Assembly: GCF_051020765.1 (NCBI RefSeq)
Contig: NC_134934.1
Span: forward strand, 13,592,001-13,656,000
Direction: 5' to 3'
Source: Lasioglossum baleicum
Taxonomy: Eukaryota; Arthropoda; Insecta; Hymenoptera; Halictidae
Length of the DNA stretch: 64,000 nt
Shown: piece after piece, positions 11,387 through 23,939 of the stretch
Position numbering within the stretch: the stretch's first letter is position 1
Layout: the number at the start of each line of letters is the position of its first letter
The notes under the pieces: generated by a model
Told to the model about the DNA's origin: nothing
What the model saw: the letters and a program-made list of their open reading frames with translations, nothing else
The model's database searches: none
Made by a program: the position numbers and the translations under genes

Positions 11387-12626
11387 ATGACATTGCCTGG
11401 TATTGGAGTTTTTGGTACTGGAAGTATTGTAAGGATTATTATACCATTTCTGAGAGAGAAAGGCTTTAGGATCGAAGCTATCTGGGGCCGTACATTGGCA
11501 GAAGTATCAGAAGTTGCGACTGACCTAGATATACCGTTTCATACTAGTCGAATAGACGATGTATTGCTCAGGAAGGATGTTGATTTAATCTTTATCATGT
11601 GCTCTCCCAGCTTACATGCACAAATTGCAGTGAAGGCTTTAGGCATAGGAAAGCATGTTGTGTGTGATAAGCCTGCCGGTTTAAGTCAAAGCGAAGCTTT
11701 AAAAATGGTGCGAGCCGCACAGTATTATCCTTCGTTAATAAGTATCGTCAACCATAGTTTAAGATTTTTGCCAGCATTCGTAGATATGAAAAAGGCTTTA
11801 GAGGAAGGATATTTAGGTGGTGTTGTAACTGTTGTAGAAGTTAGAGTACATATGGGCAGTTTATTGCACAATGGTTTGTATTTGAATAGATTATCGTTCT
11901 GAAAAGAATTTTGTACTTTTATACAACTATATAATTTTCTATATTTTTATAGGATACGATTGGTTGTGCGATGATACAATGGGAGGAGGAATTTTAGCGT
12001 TAGTAGGGAGTCACGTAATAGATTTAATCTTTCACTTGACTGGTCAACACGCCTCCAAAGTACACGCAGTAGTTCGTACTTTCACCCAAACTACAAAACA
12101 TATAAACGGAATAAGGCACGTTACATCGCCAGACTTCTGTAGTTTTCAAATGGAATTGAGCGGCGGTACATTGGTAACAGCAACCTTAAGCAACCATTTG
12201 CAAGGCCAGCTTTCTCAAGAGGTATTAATATGCGGAGGTGGTAATCATCTTCTCGCGCGCGGTGGAGATTTATATGGCTACCGTAACGGCCAAGAAGAAA
12301 TGTTATATCACGATACAGATGATTTGCAAGATATACCGTTTCCTATCACCGATTCCATTCCAAGACCGTACGTCAAGGGACTGAGAAACATGATTTCTGC
12401 ATTGAGACAAGCTTTCCAATCTGTCGAAGATAAAAAGGGTTGGGTAAAGGAACCAGTATTTTCTGCATCAACTTTTGAAGATGGCTTGTATGTTCAAGCA
12501 GTCATCGATGCACTGCGACAAAGTAACAAACGACGGGAATGGGTGAAAGTTAATATTCTGACAGAAGAACCAGATCCAAATCCTTTACTGAGTGCAGCTG
12601 TTAGAGCTACAGCAATTTCTATATAA
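11387..12626 (+). CDS. Glucose-fructose oxidoreductase domain-containing protein (GFOD1/2-like)
   Basis: Two exons, 11387-11873 and 11953-12626, joined in phase at G/GA (LLHNG-YDWLCDD), give 386 aa, close to the 385-390 aa of vertebrate GFOD1/2. The N-terminus MTLPGIGVFGTGS matches the family start and carries the Rossmann dinucleotide-binding glycines (GVFGTG). CDKPAG at about residue 100 corresponds to the EKP-type motif of the Gfo/Idh/MocA fold. The C-terminal alpha/beta domain contains MGGGILALVGSHVIDL, GIRHVTSPDFCSFQM and SFEDGLY-like (TFEDGLY). The C-terminus LTEEPDPNPLL matches GFOD. The reading frame extends upstream of the ATG without another ATG, so 11387 is the supported start. Family members are thought to be NAD(P)-dependent and some are secreted; the substrate is unknown. 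Divergent from CdsA, with the foldback cluster between them. Confidence 0.94.
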
Positions 12627-13857
12627 TTGCAAACGTTGTACAAAGACTGGTTTATTGTTATACAAACATCTTTAGTGCCACTGACAAATAATCTGCTAAA
12701 GAACAAAATAATAATGATTAATCACAAGTTTTATTGAAAAGGTAGCTCTACGTACAAAATGAACATTTATTATTAAATTTAGATCAAACTAATTATTTAT
12801 TTCGTTGGAGATACTAAACGTATGGCGATTACATTGTAAATATGTGTATAAATATGTATGAAATCGAACAAATTTTTCATTTGTTTTGAATCGTACAACA
12901 TAGTGTAACATTTTGACATTCACAGTAACAAAACGATGCATGCATCATACAAATGCTTATTTATATATTCATAAAACTATTTATGCCTTAGTCTGAGATA
13001 TACAAAGAAATATATGTCACTCTGTAAATAAAATTTTTTATATTTATATTTAATGTTATCTTATTAATCCATTATTATATTAATTTATTGCACATTGATT
13101 TTTATTTAAGGTTTGTATAGAAATCAATTATATATTTAAAAAATGATTAAATAAATTAATACAAAAGCAAATTGAAAGAAAGTTGCAATTATTTAACAAA
13201 ATTCAGAAGGGGTTCCTGATATTTCTAGTAGGCGATCTATGAAACAGTCTTCTACTAATGTCGCAAAATTGTTTAAAAGTTATAGATATTTTAAAGACTG
13301 AGTTATGATGCCAGCGAGCGCTGACGTCATCGTTATTGCTTCCCGATAGATTGGATAGACAATAATAGTTTGTTTCAAAAAATTTATGAAGATTTCTCCG
13401 ATTTCTTAATTCCTTAATTGCGTTGCTAGATAGCGCCACCATTCGCGTTTAACTTATTTTTATTAAACATTTAATGATTCGTGTATAGCATTATCTGATT
13501 TTGTTATTCAACGAATTTGCAACAAAACTGAATAGACAATCTTTAGCCCTTGAAATTAGACAAGTTGCTTCATGCAACGATATTCAAATAAACAAAGTAT
13601 ATGTTTCTAAAGATACAATTTTACGCGCACCTCCATGTACTAGCTGCGCACGTTTAAAAAATTTTGAAAAGTGTAGATATAACTGAAAACCAAAATGGAA
13701 TAATTTGAAAAAGGCGACATTGGTCAAGGTGAAATTTTATTTTTCATTTACAAATCTCGCTGCATTGTTGTTGTCATCAAACGAGTCAATGAAAAGATGA
13801 TTAAAATAATGTGTGGTCCTCGTGGACTGTTCGCGCGAGCAGTGACGAGATATCGTA
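12627..13857. other. GFOD 3'UTR and AT-rich intergenic DNA
   Basis: AT-rich sequence downstream of the GFOD stop. An AATAAA at about 13025 (TGTAAATAAAATTTT) is a plausible polyadenylation signal. From 13200 to 13857 there is no supportable exon; small open frames here show no recognised family. Confidence 0.4.
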
Positions 13858-14035
13858 TGGTTTCCACGCGCATGCGCGACGATTTTATCGTCGGTAAAGT
13901 AAAATGTTTGAGTAAAATGGGGTACCTTGGTCACCCCGTCTAATTTCACAAAATTTCTTATGATTTGATTATGGAAATATGAATGTATATATAACATGTG
14001 TGTGTTGTATTAAAATTGAATATGTAATATGTAAA
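13858..14035. repeat. Dispersed repeat copy with GCGCATGCGC motif
   Basis: Second copy of the repeat at 2941-3095, sharing CACGCGCATG, GTAAAATG, GGGGTACCTTGGTCACCCC and the GTGTTGTATTAAAATT tail. It contains the palindrome GCGCATGCGC, the NRF-1/Ewg consensus; the other copy has one mismatch. Confidence 0.6.
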
Positions 14036-14289
14036 CTTCTTAATTCTTCCGGTACTTTCCTGCCAGTAATATACTATAATTTATTAGGACGTATACACTC
14101 CCGTCCATATAAATCACGGGACACTTACTTATCTTCAACAAAATGGTAAATAAAGAATACAAACCTCCAGCATGATTATATTGTTTTATTCTGATTAGAT
14201 GTAGCTATTATATGATAATATTTGAATGCAAATTTGAATATATATAGATATTCACTCCCGTTCATAAGTATAAGTCGATCACCGGACTT

Positions 14290-14600
14290 TGTGAAAACTG
14301 CAATTTTTCATGATTTTCGGCCTACAACTGCCATTTTTATCACTTTTGATCGTTTATAATTCGTAAACCAATTAACTAATTTCAATTATACGAGTTTACA
14401 AAACACATATTTTAAATTTTAGTTATTGGCCCAGCTAAAAAAGTTTTAAAAATCAATTTTTACTATTACTGTTTTTCACAATTCCGACCAAATGCATTTT
14501 TTCAACATATTTATTAGAAGTCATTTACTAAACTAATCCTTCTAGCCTTACAGAGTAATTGAAGTCGTTTGGTTCATTCATAAAAAAGAGTGAGTGATCA
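14290..14600. repeat. Dispersed repeat related to the block at 23940-24700
   Basis: Shares ACACATATTTTAAATTTT, AAAAAAGTTTTAAAAA, CATTTACTAAAC and GGTTCATTCATAAAAAAG-like stretches, in order, with 24300-24510. Just upstream, two short CACTCCCGTYCATA sequences (about 14097 and 14256) look like Tc1/mariner-type ends in the same orientation. Class unresolved. Confidence 0.45.
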
Positions 14601-15420
14601 ATTATGTGCGTAACTATAGATACGTTCCTGGTTTTGATCGCGCATGCGCGTGGAAGCCGCACAATATCTAACCAATCTAACCGCTGCGCTGTTCTTAGAG
14701 GTAGGCTGTCGTTCTGCGCAGTGCGCACGCGCAAATTTTACACAGATTCAAAATTGATATCGAGCTATCGGTACGCGAAAAGAGGAAAGCGAACAGCATA
14801 GATGGAGGTCAAGTTTTCACCATACGCGCGACAGACAGGGTAGCTTTACAGTAATTCCCGACGCAGGCGCATGTCTGACTGTAGTCCAAACAATACCTCT
14901 CTCCGCTGTCGCGGGGCAGCTATAATAGTAGTACAATTCGTATCGTCATCGCTACCGGATACACGATCGGCGATGTTACCAGTTACCATCCGTCGTTACC
15001 ACTGCCGTCACGAACAACTCGAACGTCAGATAAAAACGCGATTCACGTGTTTCCTACCTCGATATTAAACCGGTCGACAGATCGATCTATGCGTCGTGAC
15101 CGATTTCAAATTACCACTGGAGATATTATCGAAGAAATGGAGATTAACCTCGGGACCGTTCTCCTCTCGCGTTGCATCTAAGCCCGAGACTATGCTACAT
15201 TGTACATCTCCTAATCGATAGACGCGTGAACGTCGATTGCAGCGCTTGGTGTGGAACAAGTGGTAGTAGTACGGTGCCCTCTCGTCACTGTTCGTCACTG
15301 GTCGTCACTACTCGTCACGGTGCATTATTCGTCGCGGTAGCCACGACAAGATGCGGTGCTACATCGTGGTGCACAACGTCTTGTCTTCTCGGGCGAATGG
15401 TGACCGTGTATAAAGCAGAG
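14600..15420 (+). promoter_or_regulatory. Candidate Shab promoter / 5'UTR exon region
   Basis: GC content rises compared with the DNA upstream, with CpG-rich stretches, an exact GCGCATGCGC (NRF-1/Ewg type) at 14640-14649 and TGCGCAGTGCGCACGCGC near 14717. It ends at a strong donor, GCAGAG/GTAAGTCG, at 15420/15421, the sort of junction expected for a non-coding first exon splicing to the acceptor at 27668. There is no transcript evidence, so this is a positional inference. Confidence 0.25.
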
Positions 15421-18006
15421 GTAAGTCGTCGAGAGAAAATAAAAAGAAAATGAAAAGATTTCGCGTCAGACCGTTGGTACGTTTCTACTGGCTTACATCT
15501 ATTTCCGTATAGTAGCCTGCTTCGTTATAGCACGGGTTGCCGGCACGCGTCAAATACTGTCCCCGAATAACGCGCGTACAGACCCAGATATGTTGAACCA
15601 CTCAGCTGCTCGCTCTTGAATCTGTCAAAAATACACGAGTTCTCTTCCACGCGTTCCTCGAAGTCCCAATGAAAAACTTCCTCTGTCCATTGAACGTTAC
15701 CGACGTTTTTCAACATACCAGATTACAACGTTTCCGAAAAATTCGTCATTCCGTAGGAGAGTCAATAAACTCAATAGACTGTCTATTTATTGTCGATGTC
15801 ACCTGAACCCTCGAGAAACTACTGTACAGTAATAATGTTAATAGATTAGAAGGCCGTCCTAATATCTTTAGGATTCATAGAAAATCGGGGGTTCGAACGG
15901 CAGCATTCATTCAGAAAAGAGAATCGATAAGGTCTCCAGGTCAGTCTGGGTCAAATTTTACGGCTTGCGAAAACAGAGTCCACCGAGCAAAGTAAAGGTT
16001 AAGAAAATTGTGCGTTATGTCAAGAAAGGATTGGGGTGGGAGGGGGGAAAGTGCCTAATGTCCACGAACACCGTGACGTCAAGGTAGTATGCATTGTTGA
16101 GATATTTGCGTAAGGGGGGCAATGTTAGAATGCGAGGAATGTCGATGATCGTTTGACTGATAGTAGATGGTCACTTCACCTTTCAGAATCCCCGGGAACG
16201 TGACGATGACAGGTTGTGCGACAGTGAGGGGAACAATTAAAGTGTCGATCGTCTAGCGGTTAGGGAAGAAAGCGCATTCGATCCTGAAATGCAGGCCGTA
16301 AAGTAGCGGTAGGTTACTACTGCCTGGTAAGGCTCATCATCCATCTTTACTACTGTCGGCTGCGATCCTAACAAATCGGGTTCTTCTCCGTGTGGTTCGT
16401 GACCGTTGTGTTTTTCCGAAATGTACGATTCGATTGGCGCGCTCGACGCGGCGTCATCGGATTTGGACCCGGGAGATCGTTATTAAAAGCGAAGTATTCG
16501 AAACTGGCGTGTATTACGACACTTCGCGAATATTTTCGCTAGCCATAGAGCGACGTATTGACGCGCAGCCAAGATCCAGACCCTGATGCAGCGAAACAAT
16601 GCTCGGACAACAAGCGTTTAAATAATACATTTTCGAACGATTTCCCTCGGCATTTGTTCCGTGCGGTTTCGTCGGGATGTTCGTTGCCAACATAACCTAT
16701 CGGTCGGGTGACGAGCAGCCGATCGAAACGGACCCGAATAATAACCAGCCATAATAATTCAATCGATAACGAGACAATAGAGTATTACGGATACCGACTA
16801 ACCCTGGGAACCCAGGGGGAGAAACTACTCTGAAATTATGCCACGGATAAATGCCGTGCGGTGACATTTAAACGGATTTAAAATGTCACGTGAACAGGAA
16901 GCTAACGTTTTGGCAGACCTGACACTGTACGCGTTGACGATTTTTCACGGCATTCCTACACGCGTTCACCGTTCAGCTCGCTTCGACCATGTCCGAAATC
17001 GTGGTTTCTCGAACGGTGAGAAATATATTTTTATTTATTTTTCATCGTAAGGGGATCTATTCAGACCGCTGTCTCCCTCAAAAGTCCTACTTTTACGTTT
17101 ACGTGGCGTGATTTGCATTCTCTTCAATTCTCTTTCCCGTACCTTGTTTCAGTATTTAAAGAAGAAATAAATTAAAATAGTGTAAATTCAAATCGTATAA
17201 AACTGCAGACAATTTCTTTTATGTTTATGCATGTATGTATATGCTATGTAGAAAGTTTTACAAAATACCAATGTATTACTTAACAATTACAGGGAACGCC
17301 ACTGATATAGTTTGAGAAACGTCTTACAAATCTAATAAACTTGATAAAAATGCGATGTAACTCGCAATTTTCTCAGGTTATGGCTCTGTGACTTGCGCGA
17401 AGAAGAGTTATGCTCTCCGCCAATAAGAAGGGGTCATGAAACTCACGAATCACTGTGAAAAAACCATGATCGGGAACGAACGTGATCGAATCACGAGTGA
17501 TCCAAAAGTAGCAGTTCACGCCATCCTTAGCCGACACTATTGCGATCGAATATTTGAAGGAGGGAATAAAAGAAAACCGTCTCTTATAAGAAAGAGTCCT
17601 CGAAAGGTGCCAACGCGAAATGTATTTTCTGTAGCCATTCGCTTCCCCAGAGTCCACAGGAGAATAGCTCCGGTGTTTAGAATGTCAAGATTGGTCCCAC
17701 GCACACTTGCCGGAATTGATGACGAGGACACAGGCACCGCTTAGCCCTGTGTCGTGTGTAAATAGTTGCACACCATCTTGCGCCATGCGCGGGGATCGCC
17801 CTTATACCCAAACTGATTGTCTTATATTTCCTGCGTTATTCAACGTTTTACTCGTTCGACTGGGATTCACGATCTCAATTCTTATCTAAAGATTGTTCGC
17901 ATAACGTTTACACACCTTGCTGCGAATGACCTTAAATACGTTGACTCCCGCGCACTCCGCGACGACACAATTCCATGTCCGGACTAGAAAATCAATTCGT
18001 TATTAG

Positions 18007-18211
18007 CAGACTGCGGATCTTTATGCAAAATAAAAATGTTTTGCATCGATTGCGCGGAGCAGGAGTAAAATAAAAATTCATTTCATCCTTTAACGATTTT
18101 GTGTCGCGTGTGAAAAACAACATTACAATATTCTGAAAGTTTCCTAACGATTTACTGTTTTACATCTCACCCAGCCGATTTCTTCATAAACGCATAAATA
18201 TTCGCAGCCTA
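18007..18211. mobile_element. hAT MITE, CAGACTGCGGAT family
   Basis: Left end CAGACTGCGGATCTTTATGC; right end is the inverse form CGCATAAATATTCGCAGCCTA. About 205 bp with the family's interior (GCATCGATTGC, CCTTTAACGATTTT). No clear 8-bp duplication remains. The next element abuts its right end. Confidence 0.65.
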
Positions 18212-18212
18212 G

Positions 18213-18332
18213 CAGAGTTTGGGAAAAATTTTATTAAAATTAAAATTTCGAACAAAGAGGGTTTAAAACCCCCTTGGAAAAAACCCACTTGATTCGAAAT
18301 TTTTATTTAAATAAAATTTTTGCCCAACTCTG
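18213..18332. mobile_element. Short palindromic hAT-type MITE, 120 bp
   Basis: Near-perfect inverted termini: CAGAGTTTGGGAAAAATTTT at the left and the inverse of CAGAGTTGGGCAAAAATTTT at the right. Flanks CAGCCTAG and CAGCCAGT are an imperfect 8-bp duplication. Inner arms also pair (TTTCGAA / TTCGAAA). Confidence 0.6.
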
Positions 18333-18539
18333 CAGCCAGTTATTAGGAAATCATGTTTCACACGAATAGAAAATATGTATAGACGTGGATTTGTCCGATC
18401 GAGTACTCTTTAAACGAAAGTTTCGTAAGGTCTTGGAGGCGTTAGAAAATAATGATTACATTATAATATTTTTGTCATAAATGCATGAAATCCGTTGTCT
18501 GATAATAAAGATACACGAGATATCTCGTCCATAGCGTCG

Positions 18540-18589
18540 TTTTTTCGACATCGTGGAATCGAGATGTCTCGTCCATTGTAGCGAAAGGG
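18540..18589. mobile_element. One end of a second TTAA-flanked family (CCCTTTCRCT)
   Basis: Reads as the inverse of CCCTTTCGCTACAATGGACG and is followed by TTAA at 18590. A related start is at 63760 (TTAA then CCCTTTCACTCCAATGGACG). The opposite end was not identified. Confidence 0.4.
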
Positions 18590-19316
18590 TTAAGGGTAGG
18601 ATGTCTGTTATGGGAATTGTGAAAATGGGGTAAAGCGGGGAGGCACGTCGCGATCGCGTAGAAATGTCCGAAGAATGTCTAATTGGCTGTGGGTAAATGA
18701 CAGTGGTGGAGTCGTTCGTGTGGATCTCGAGTGTTCCTCGGGAAGCACAAACGGTCACTGGAAGATCGGAACGTTTCGTTTCGCGCAGTAGCTTCCGCCC
18801 ACGCGGATCGATCTGCGCATAGTAGATACTGAACCGTACGCGAGCACGGTCCTCCAGAAGTGCGGGTGTCGAAAAGCTCGTGGAAAGTCGCGTTCGTTGC
18901 GTCCTCCCGTTCATCTGCTTTGTGTGGAGAGATGACATGTGACCGAACTGTATTTGCGACACGCTGACTGGCTGGGTCACTGTGGCCGGAATGAGATCGA
19001 TCCTCTTCCCGTCTCGCTCGTCGTCCTCTTCGTGGAAGCGAGTTCCCGTTTATTCGCCGATAGGGTGCTATCCAGATGGGCTACCGCGTGCGTTTACTTT
19101 GCTATCGGTACGTACGAGTATACTTAGATCGGAAGAAACACCGACCGGAAGTGTCGAGAGAACAAGTGATTTTAAAACCAGTGCCTCGCGGTCCTGCTCC
19201 CTTCATTTTTTCTGCATGCTTTCCCAAACTCTCCATTAGTAGCTGTAACAATCGAATTTATGGAGATGCGAGACGCTTAACGCTGAACCTACCAAGCTTT
19301 CAAAGTATCAGATAAA

Positions 19317-19717
19317 TAGACACGGGATCTTTATGGAAAACCACGAGCGAAGTAGAAATTTATTTTCTTTCACTTAATACGTTTAACCCTTTGCACTCGG
19401 AGCTATTTGAACTCGAAAATTAAACATTTCTTCCTAGCTAGATTAATTCCTCGCGTTTATTTTGATATAATACCTTGAACAATACTTAAATGTTTAGAAA
19501 TTGACTAGATACCAACATATTTAATAATGTAAACAATCTTTTGAATAATGGTACAGCAATTTTTCGTGGCGACTCTCTGGGTCACCACTCGAGTGTTAAA
19601 AGGGTTAATAGATTGCAAATATATAATATAACGGTATATTGAAATTCTTCTAATTTGTTTGCGATTCTAAGTTACACCTACTCATGTTTGTTGTAAACGC
19701 ATAAAATCCGCTGTCCA
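19317..19717. mobile_element. hAT MITE (CAGACTGCGGAT family) containing a nested TTAA MITE
   Basis: The left end TAGACACGGGATCTTTATGG and the right end inverse (CATAAAATCCGCTGTCCA) are diverged family termini. Flanks CAGATAAA (19309-19316) and TTGATAAA (19718-19725) share six of eight bases. The element at 19387-19604 is inserted inside, so this insertion is the older one. Confidence 0.6.
19387..19604. mobile_element. piggyBac-like MITE, TTAA target site, 218 bp
   Basis: TTAA (19383-19386) precedes CCCTTTGCACTCGGAGC, and the right end CTCGAGTGTTAAAAGGG is followed by TTAA (19605-19608). TTAA duplications with CCC-starting termini are the piggyBac pattern. Related copies: 35171, 38298, 45302, and a truncated one at 9051. 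Confidence 0.8.
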
Positions 19718-19719
19718 TT

Positions 19720-19755
19720 GATAAACGTTGCCTTAGAGAAATGGCAACGTTTATC
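19720..19755. repeat. Perfect 13-bp stem-loop
   Basis: GATAAACGTTGCC (19720-19732) and its exact inverse (19743-19755) around a 10-nt loop, directly at the right edge of the hAT MITE. Confidence 0.7.
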
Positions 19756-20385
19756 GAGGTTGATCCTTGGACAAGGAAATTTATTTCGTTGTTTTCCATA
19801 AATGAATTTCGATCGTTTCAATAACTGGAAGATGGAGAACCATGCCATATTTGTAGGTAGGTAGGTTCGGTGTTAATTAACACGAAACATGTTAAATAGT
19901 AATTTCATTTGTTTGGCACTGTTGACGCCTTGCGCACTCTGCTTGGGCACCTAGAATTTGATGTTGACTTCGAGTTAAGTTCATTCGCTGAGTGCCACCG
20001 AGTATATTGTGAACATGCGAAGATGAGTAAACCTCATGATGTAATCTGTATTGGCAAGTGTAGGTAATGGAAAACGGGCTCTTGTTGTATCGTGAAAGAC
20101 GAGAACTGTTCTTTATCGTTGCTTACTCGACGATAATAATTTCATTCATTCATGGTGGACTAATGGCTATTGTTGTTTACGTCTTTTATACCGACTGGAC
20201 AATTTCTTGAACAATCGCGTACTTGACCAGTTGCTTATAACTAGTGTAAGAGTATTCGATATTTAAACGTTCTAAATATTTTCGTAATTGTATCGTATTT
20301 TAACCATTTCACGTCCAAACTCTGTGAATGTTTCTTTCGTAATCGTTTCAAGAAGTCATGTTTTGTTTGTCTATTTACATTAGTT

Positions 20386-20420
20386 ACGTAGTCAATCGAT
20401 ATCACATCGATTGACTACGT
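20386..20420. repeat. Perfect 15-bp stem-loop
   Basis: ACGTAGTCAATCGAT (20386-20400) and its exact inverse (20406-20420) around the 5-nt loop ATCAC. No neighbouring element explains it. Confidence 0.75.
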
Positions 20421-20494
20421 ACACACACATAAAATACACACATACAAATATCATTACACGCATACAGAAAACATTCATAATCTCGCTCCTACAC

Positions 20495-20698
20495 TAGACT
20501 GCGGGTTTTTATGCATTTATGAAGAAATTAACTGGCTGAAATATAAAACAGTGAAAAATATAAGAAATTTACGAATATTGTTATGTTGTTTTCAACGTGA
20601 ATAGACTATTAAGGGGTGAAATGAATTTTTATTGAATACATACTGGTTCTCGCAATCGGTGCAGAATACTTTTATTTTCCATAACGATCTGTAGTCTA
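20495..20698. mobile_element. hAT MITE, CAGACTGCGGAT family
   Basis: Left TAGACTGCGGGTTTTTATGC and right inverse ATAACGATCTGTAGTCTA bracket 204 bp with the family interior (TTAAGGGGTGAAATGAATTT, TCGCAATCGGTGCAGA). Flanking duplication not preserved. Confidence 0.65.
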
Positions 20699-23193
20699 CT
20701 TATAACATTTGTACTTCAACGAAGTAAAAGAAATTTTCAATTTTATCATCTCTGCTAAGAAAGGTTTAGAAAGTTCGATGGTCAATTTCTTAGAGATTAT
20801 ATTAATATTGATATTACTGGTAATATTTTTAAATCGCTTTTGTCTTTCTCGCCTAGTATTTTCAAGGAAGTTTCAAACCTCGCGTAAATTATTTTATTGT
20901 AGGCGTCTCATTTATTAGAACGACTGTACCGTAGGATAAAACTGTGTAATTCCGCTGGTCGATACTTTAGGGTGATTTTAATCACAAGGACGATGCTCCT
21001 CCTCCCTTATTTTGACTGATAGCTCCCCACCATTTCGGGTACATTTAGTCGATTCAGGGTATTATTTTCAGAATCGCGGTTCAAGGCTATATCGAAAGCA
21101 ATCGTATATGTATATCACGACTAAAATAACTTGATGCCAGTGAAGCCATTGCTGGTGATACTGGTGTGTAATATAACAATATATCATTGATCATTTATCA
21201 GTGCTTTTTTCTATGTATAATAATATTACGGTAACAAGTCTGTGTTCGAGTATTTTGTATTAAACAACATTTTGGTGGTATCAATCATTCTAAAAGAGAA
21301 AGTCAGATATTATTAATAAGATTCTCAATGATTTTATATGTTGAAATATATTTTTTTTAGACAATTATCCTACGAGAAATTGCTACGTTACTGAGAGTGG
21401 CGTCTTGGTACACGACTGAAGTTGTTATCGCCATTCGAATACTTGCCAAGAAATCTTTAGCTGTGAATCATAAACTTTTCAGAACTGCTGTTATAGTATC
21501 ATTAACTTCGACATATAATTATACGTTCTTAATTTACCAAATGCACGCGCGTGTTCAGAATTTCATTTTCAAAAATCTTACGTCGACCTTTCGATTTCAA
21601 TCGAATATTCTTCAATTAGCGAATCAATGGCAGCCGGTCGCGTGAAAATTTCATTTCCGAATAGTGATCTTTGAACTTGGAAGGAGGAAGTAGTTCGCCT
21701 AACACGGGAAACTAGGTCAGCCCCAATGAGTCAAGTGTGCCGTGCCACTGTCGTTTCTTTCCCCTTCGTACACAGTACACAGCGATACGGAGGAGGTTCG
21801 CTAAATTGTGGTGCAATCGGTGAAACATTGATTCCACGCAAGAAGGAACGAGGAAATGAAAAGCACACAACATATTTGTTGCATAAACAATGCACGAAAT
21901 CGAGCGCGATTGTCATTTTCACTGCGAACAGCGTGCAAACTCACGGTTTATCGTAACTGCGGATCAAATAGACTTCTTTTGGCTCTGAATGTCTTAAAAA
22001 TAGCAGAAAAATGTTAGTAAGCCTGATATAAAGGTCACATTTATTTTTGCATTTTCGTCGTGTGTTCCCGTTACAATTGCATAGAATGCATTTTTCCCAT
22101 TCGTTCGATATTTTTCTAGATTCAAGTTCCTCATTTGGAAAATTACTTTATCCACGATCACACAATTTTCGTGATAAAAGTCAAAATATTCACTAGATTG
22201 ATACACGAACGACTGCCATTCAATAAAATAGAAATAAAATCTCAGCATATCGACATAAAGGCTGGCTTTCAAGTCTGCGTTATATTCGCAGTTCTTGTGC
22301 ATTTAACTCCCTTGCCATATTTTAACGAGTCAGACTCATGACGAAGATGTGAACAAAGTTTAACAAACGTGAATGTTACGCGTTTCTTTTCAGATGGAAT
22401 CAAATTTGATTCGTTTGTAATCAATAGACTGCGGATCTTCATCCGTTCACTGCTTATGAAAATGTTCAAAAAAGGCTACAATATAAAATTCGTTAGAATT
22501 TTTATTTGTTTTAGATCTAGGAAGGCTGTTCCCATTAAAAATAGGATTTTACTTAATTCCGCTTACTTAAAATTTGCCTAGAAGAATTGGAAAATGCCAC
22601 ACAACAACGGCAGGGGGTTAAAACCGACACGGTCGCCGGAGCGTTAAAGGAGTGACCCACAGATAAATATAAATGACTAGTGTGCACTCGAACGCTCGTA
22701 TTTCATTCGAAACGTAACTTTAACTTTACGGATATTTTACTGCCGCTCTGACAGTCGAATGGCTTAGAAGTTCGGATCACCTGATGCACTTGGCCGGTCC
22801 TAAAGGCGCCATCTTAGCGACCTTTCTCCTTTTTGGCTGATGCTACGGACTGACGTCCTGAACTTACCCAAACATTTCGTATGCCAAAGGTGGCGATCAC
22901 GTGACAGAAAGACAGAGAGAGGGAGAGAGAGAGAGAGCCTGTTCACCTGTGGCAGCGTTCTAAAAAAGAAAAGGGTCGCGTGAAAGTGCAAAAGGGTCTT
23001 GCCATTTTCTTATCGAACACGGCTAATAACCTAACCCAGACCCGACGCGGCGCATTCGGCCAGCAATCGCTCCCGTTGCATACTGATCGCGAGCCCTCGT
23101 GCACGAAACCACGTGCGATTCAATCGGGGACTATCGGTCAGGACAGGTGTTTTTCGCGTGGTATCTGGGTCGTCGGGGAGTATTGACCTCGTG

Positions 23194-23202
23194 TATAAAT
23201 AG
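23194..23202 (+). promoter_or_regulatory. TATA-box-like sequence TATAAATAG
   Basis: A consensus TATAAATAG in a GC-rich block about 4.5 kb upstream of the first Shab coding exon, with GA- and CT-rich tracts (22911-22937 and 23277-23308) nearby that could bind GAGA-type factors. It might mark an alternative promoter; sequence context is the only support. Confidence 0.2.
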
Positions 23203-23939
23203 TCCGCCGTACGTAATGTTCGCGGCAAAAACACTTTTCAAGCCTTTCATTTCCAAACTTTTCTCCCGGAATCTCTCCCTCTCTCCCTCCCTCTCTCTCT
23301 CTCTCTGTCCTCTACTCGTCGTTCTCTGTCTCCGTTCTCCCGAGAGCCATCGTCATTCCCGCGAATGCGCGCCTCGGTAATAAAGGAAGAGTCTCTGCCC
23401 GCCTGCCATACGCACGAAAATAGGTGCGATGATATCAGATTTGAGATCCACCGGCCTCATTAGAAGCGACACACAGCCTTTTTGTTTCGAGCAATTAGCC
23501 CCCGTTCCGGCTCATCTGATCTACGATCTTTTAAACAGGTCTGCAACACACTACCAACTCTTTTGGGGTGACCTCGACCCGAATTTTACCGATGGAATCG
23601 AACATAGGGTGTAATAAATATGTCGATGACATTCGAGCGTGATACCAGCGCTCTTCCCGAAGAAATAAGTCAACGGGGTTTGTGAAAGAAATCGGGGGAC
23701 AGTTGCCAATACCGTGGATTTAAGAAATTTTCGATTCTCGGGGAAGGTTTGGTGCGTTGCTCTGAAAAGCATATAGGTCGAATGGTTCCGAGACTGTAAT
23801 CTGTTTGCAATGACCCATTAACGAATTCGCACTGGATGACGCATCCAAAATATTCGTATACCGTTAAAAAATGAATAACTTTTTTAAAATTGGACCCAAC
23901 AGCTTGAGTTTTTTTTTTTGAAGACATTAGAAGAGGGTT

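Noticed and set aside
13203..13442. 79-codon minus-strand frame downstream of GFOD
   Set aside because: No recognisable domain, no supporting splice structure; likely chance.
16246..16290. tRNA-Glu-like A box (GTCTAGCGGTTAGG) followed by TTCGATCC
   Set aside because: Boxes are only about 20 nt apart and no anticodon or acceptor stem can be formed; at best a decayed tRNA-derived fragment.
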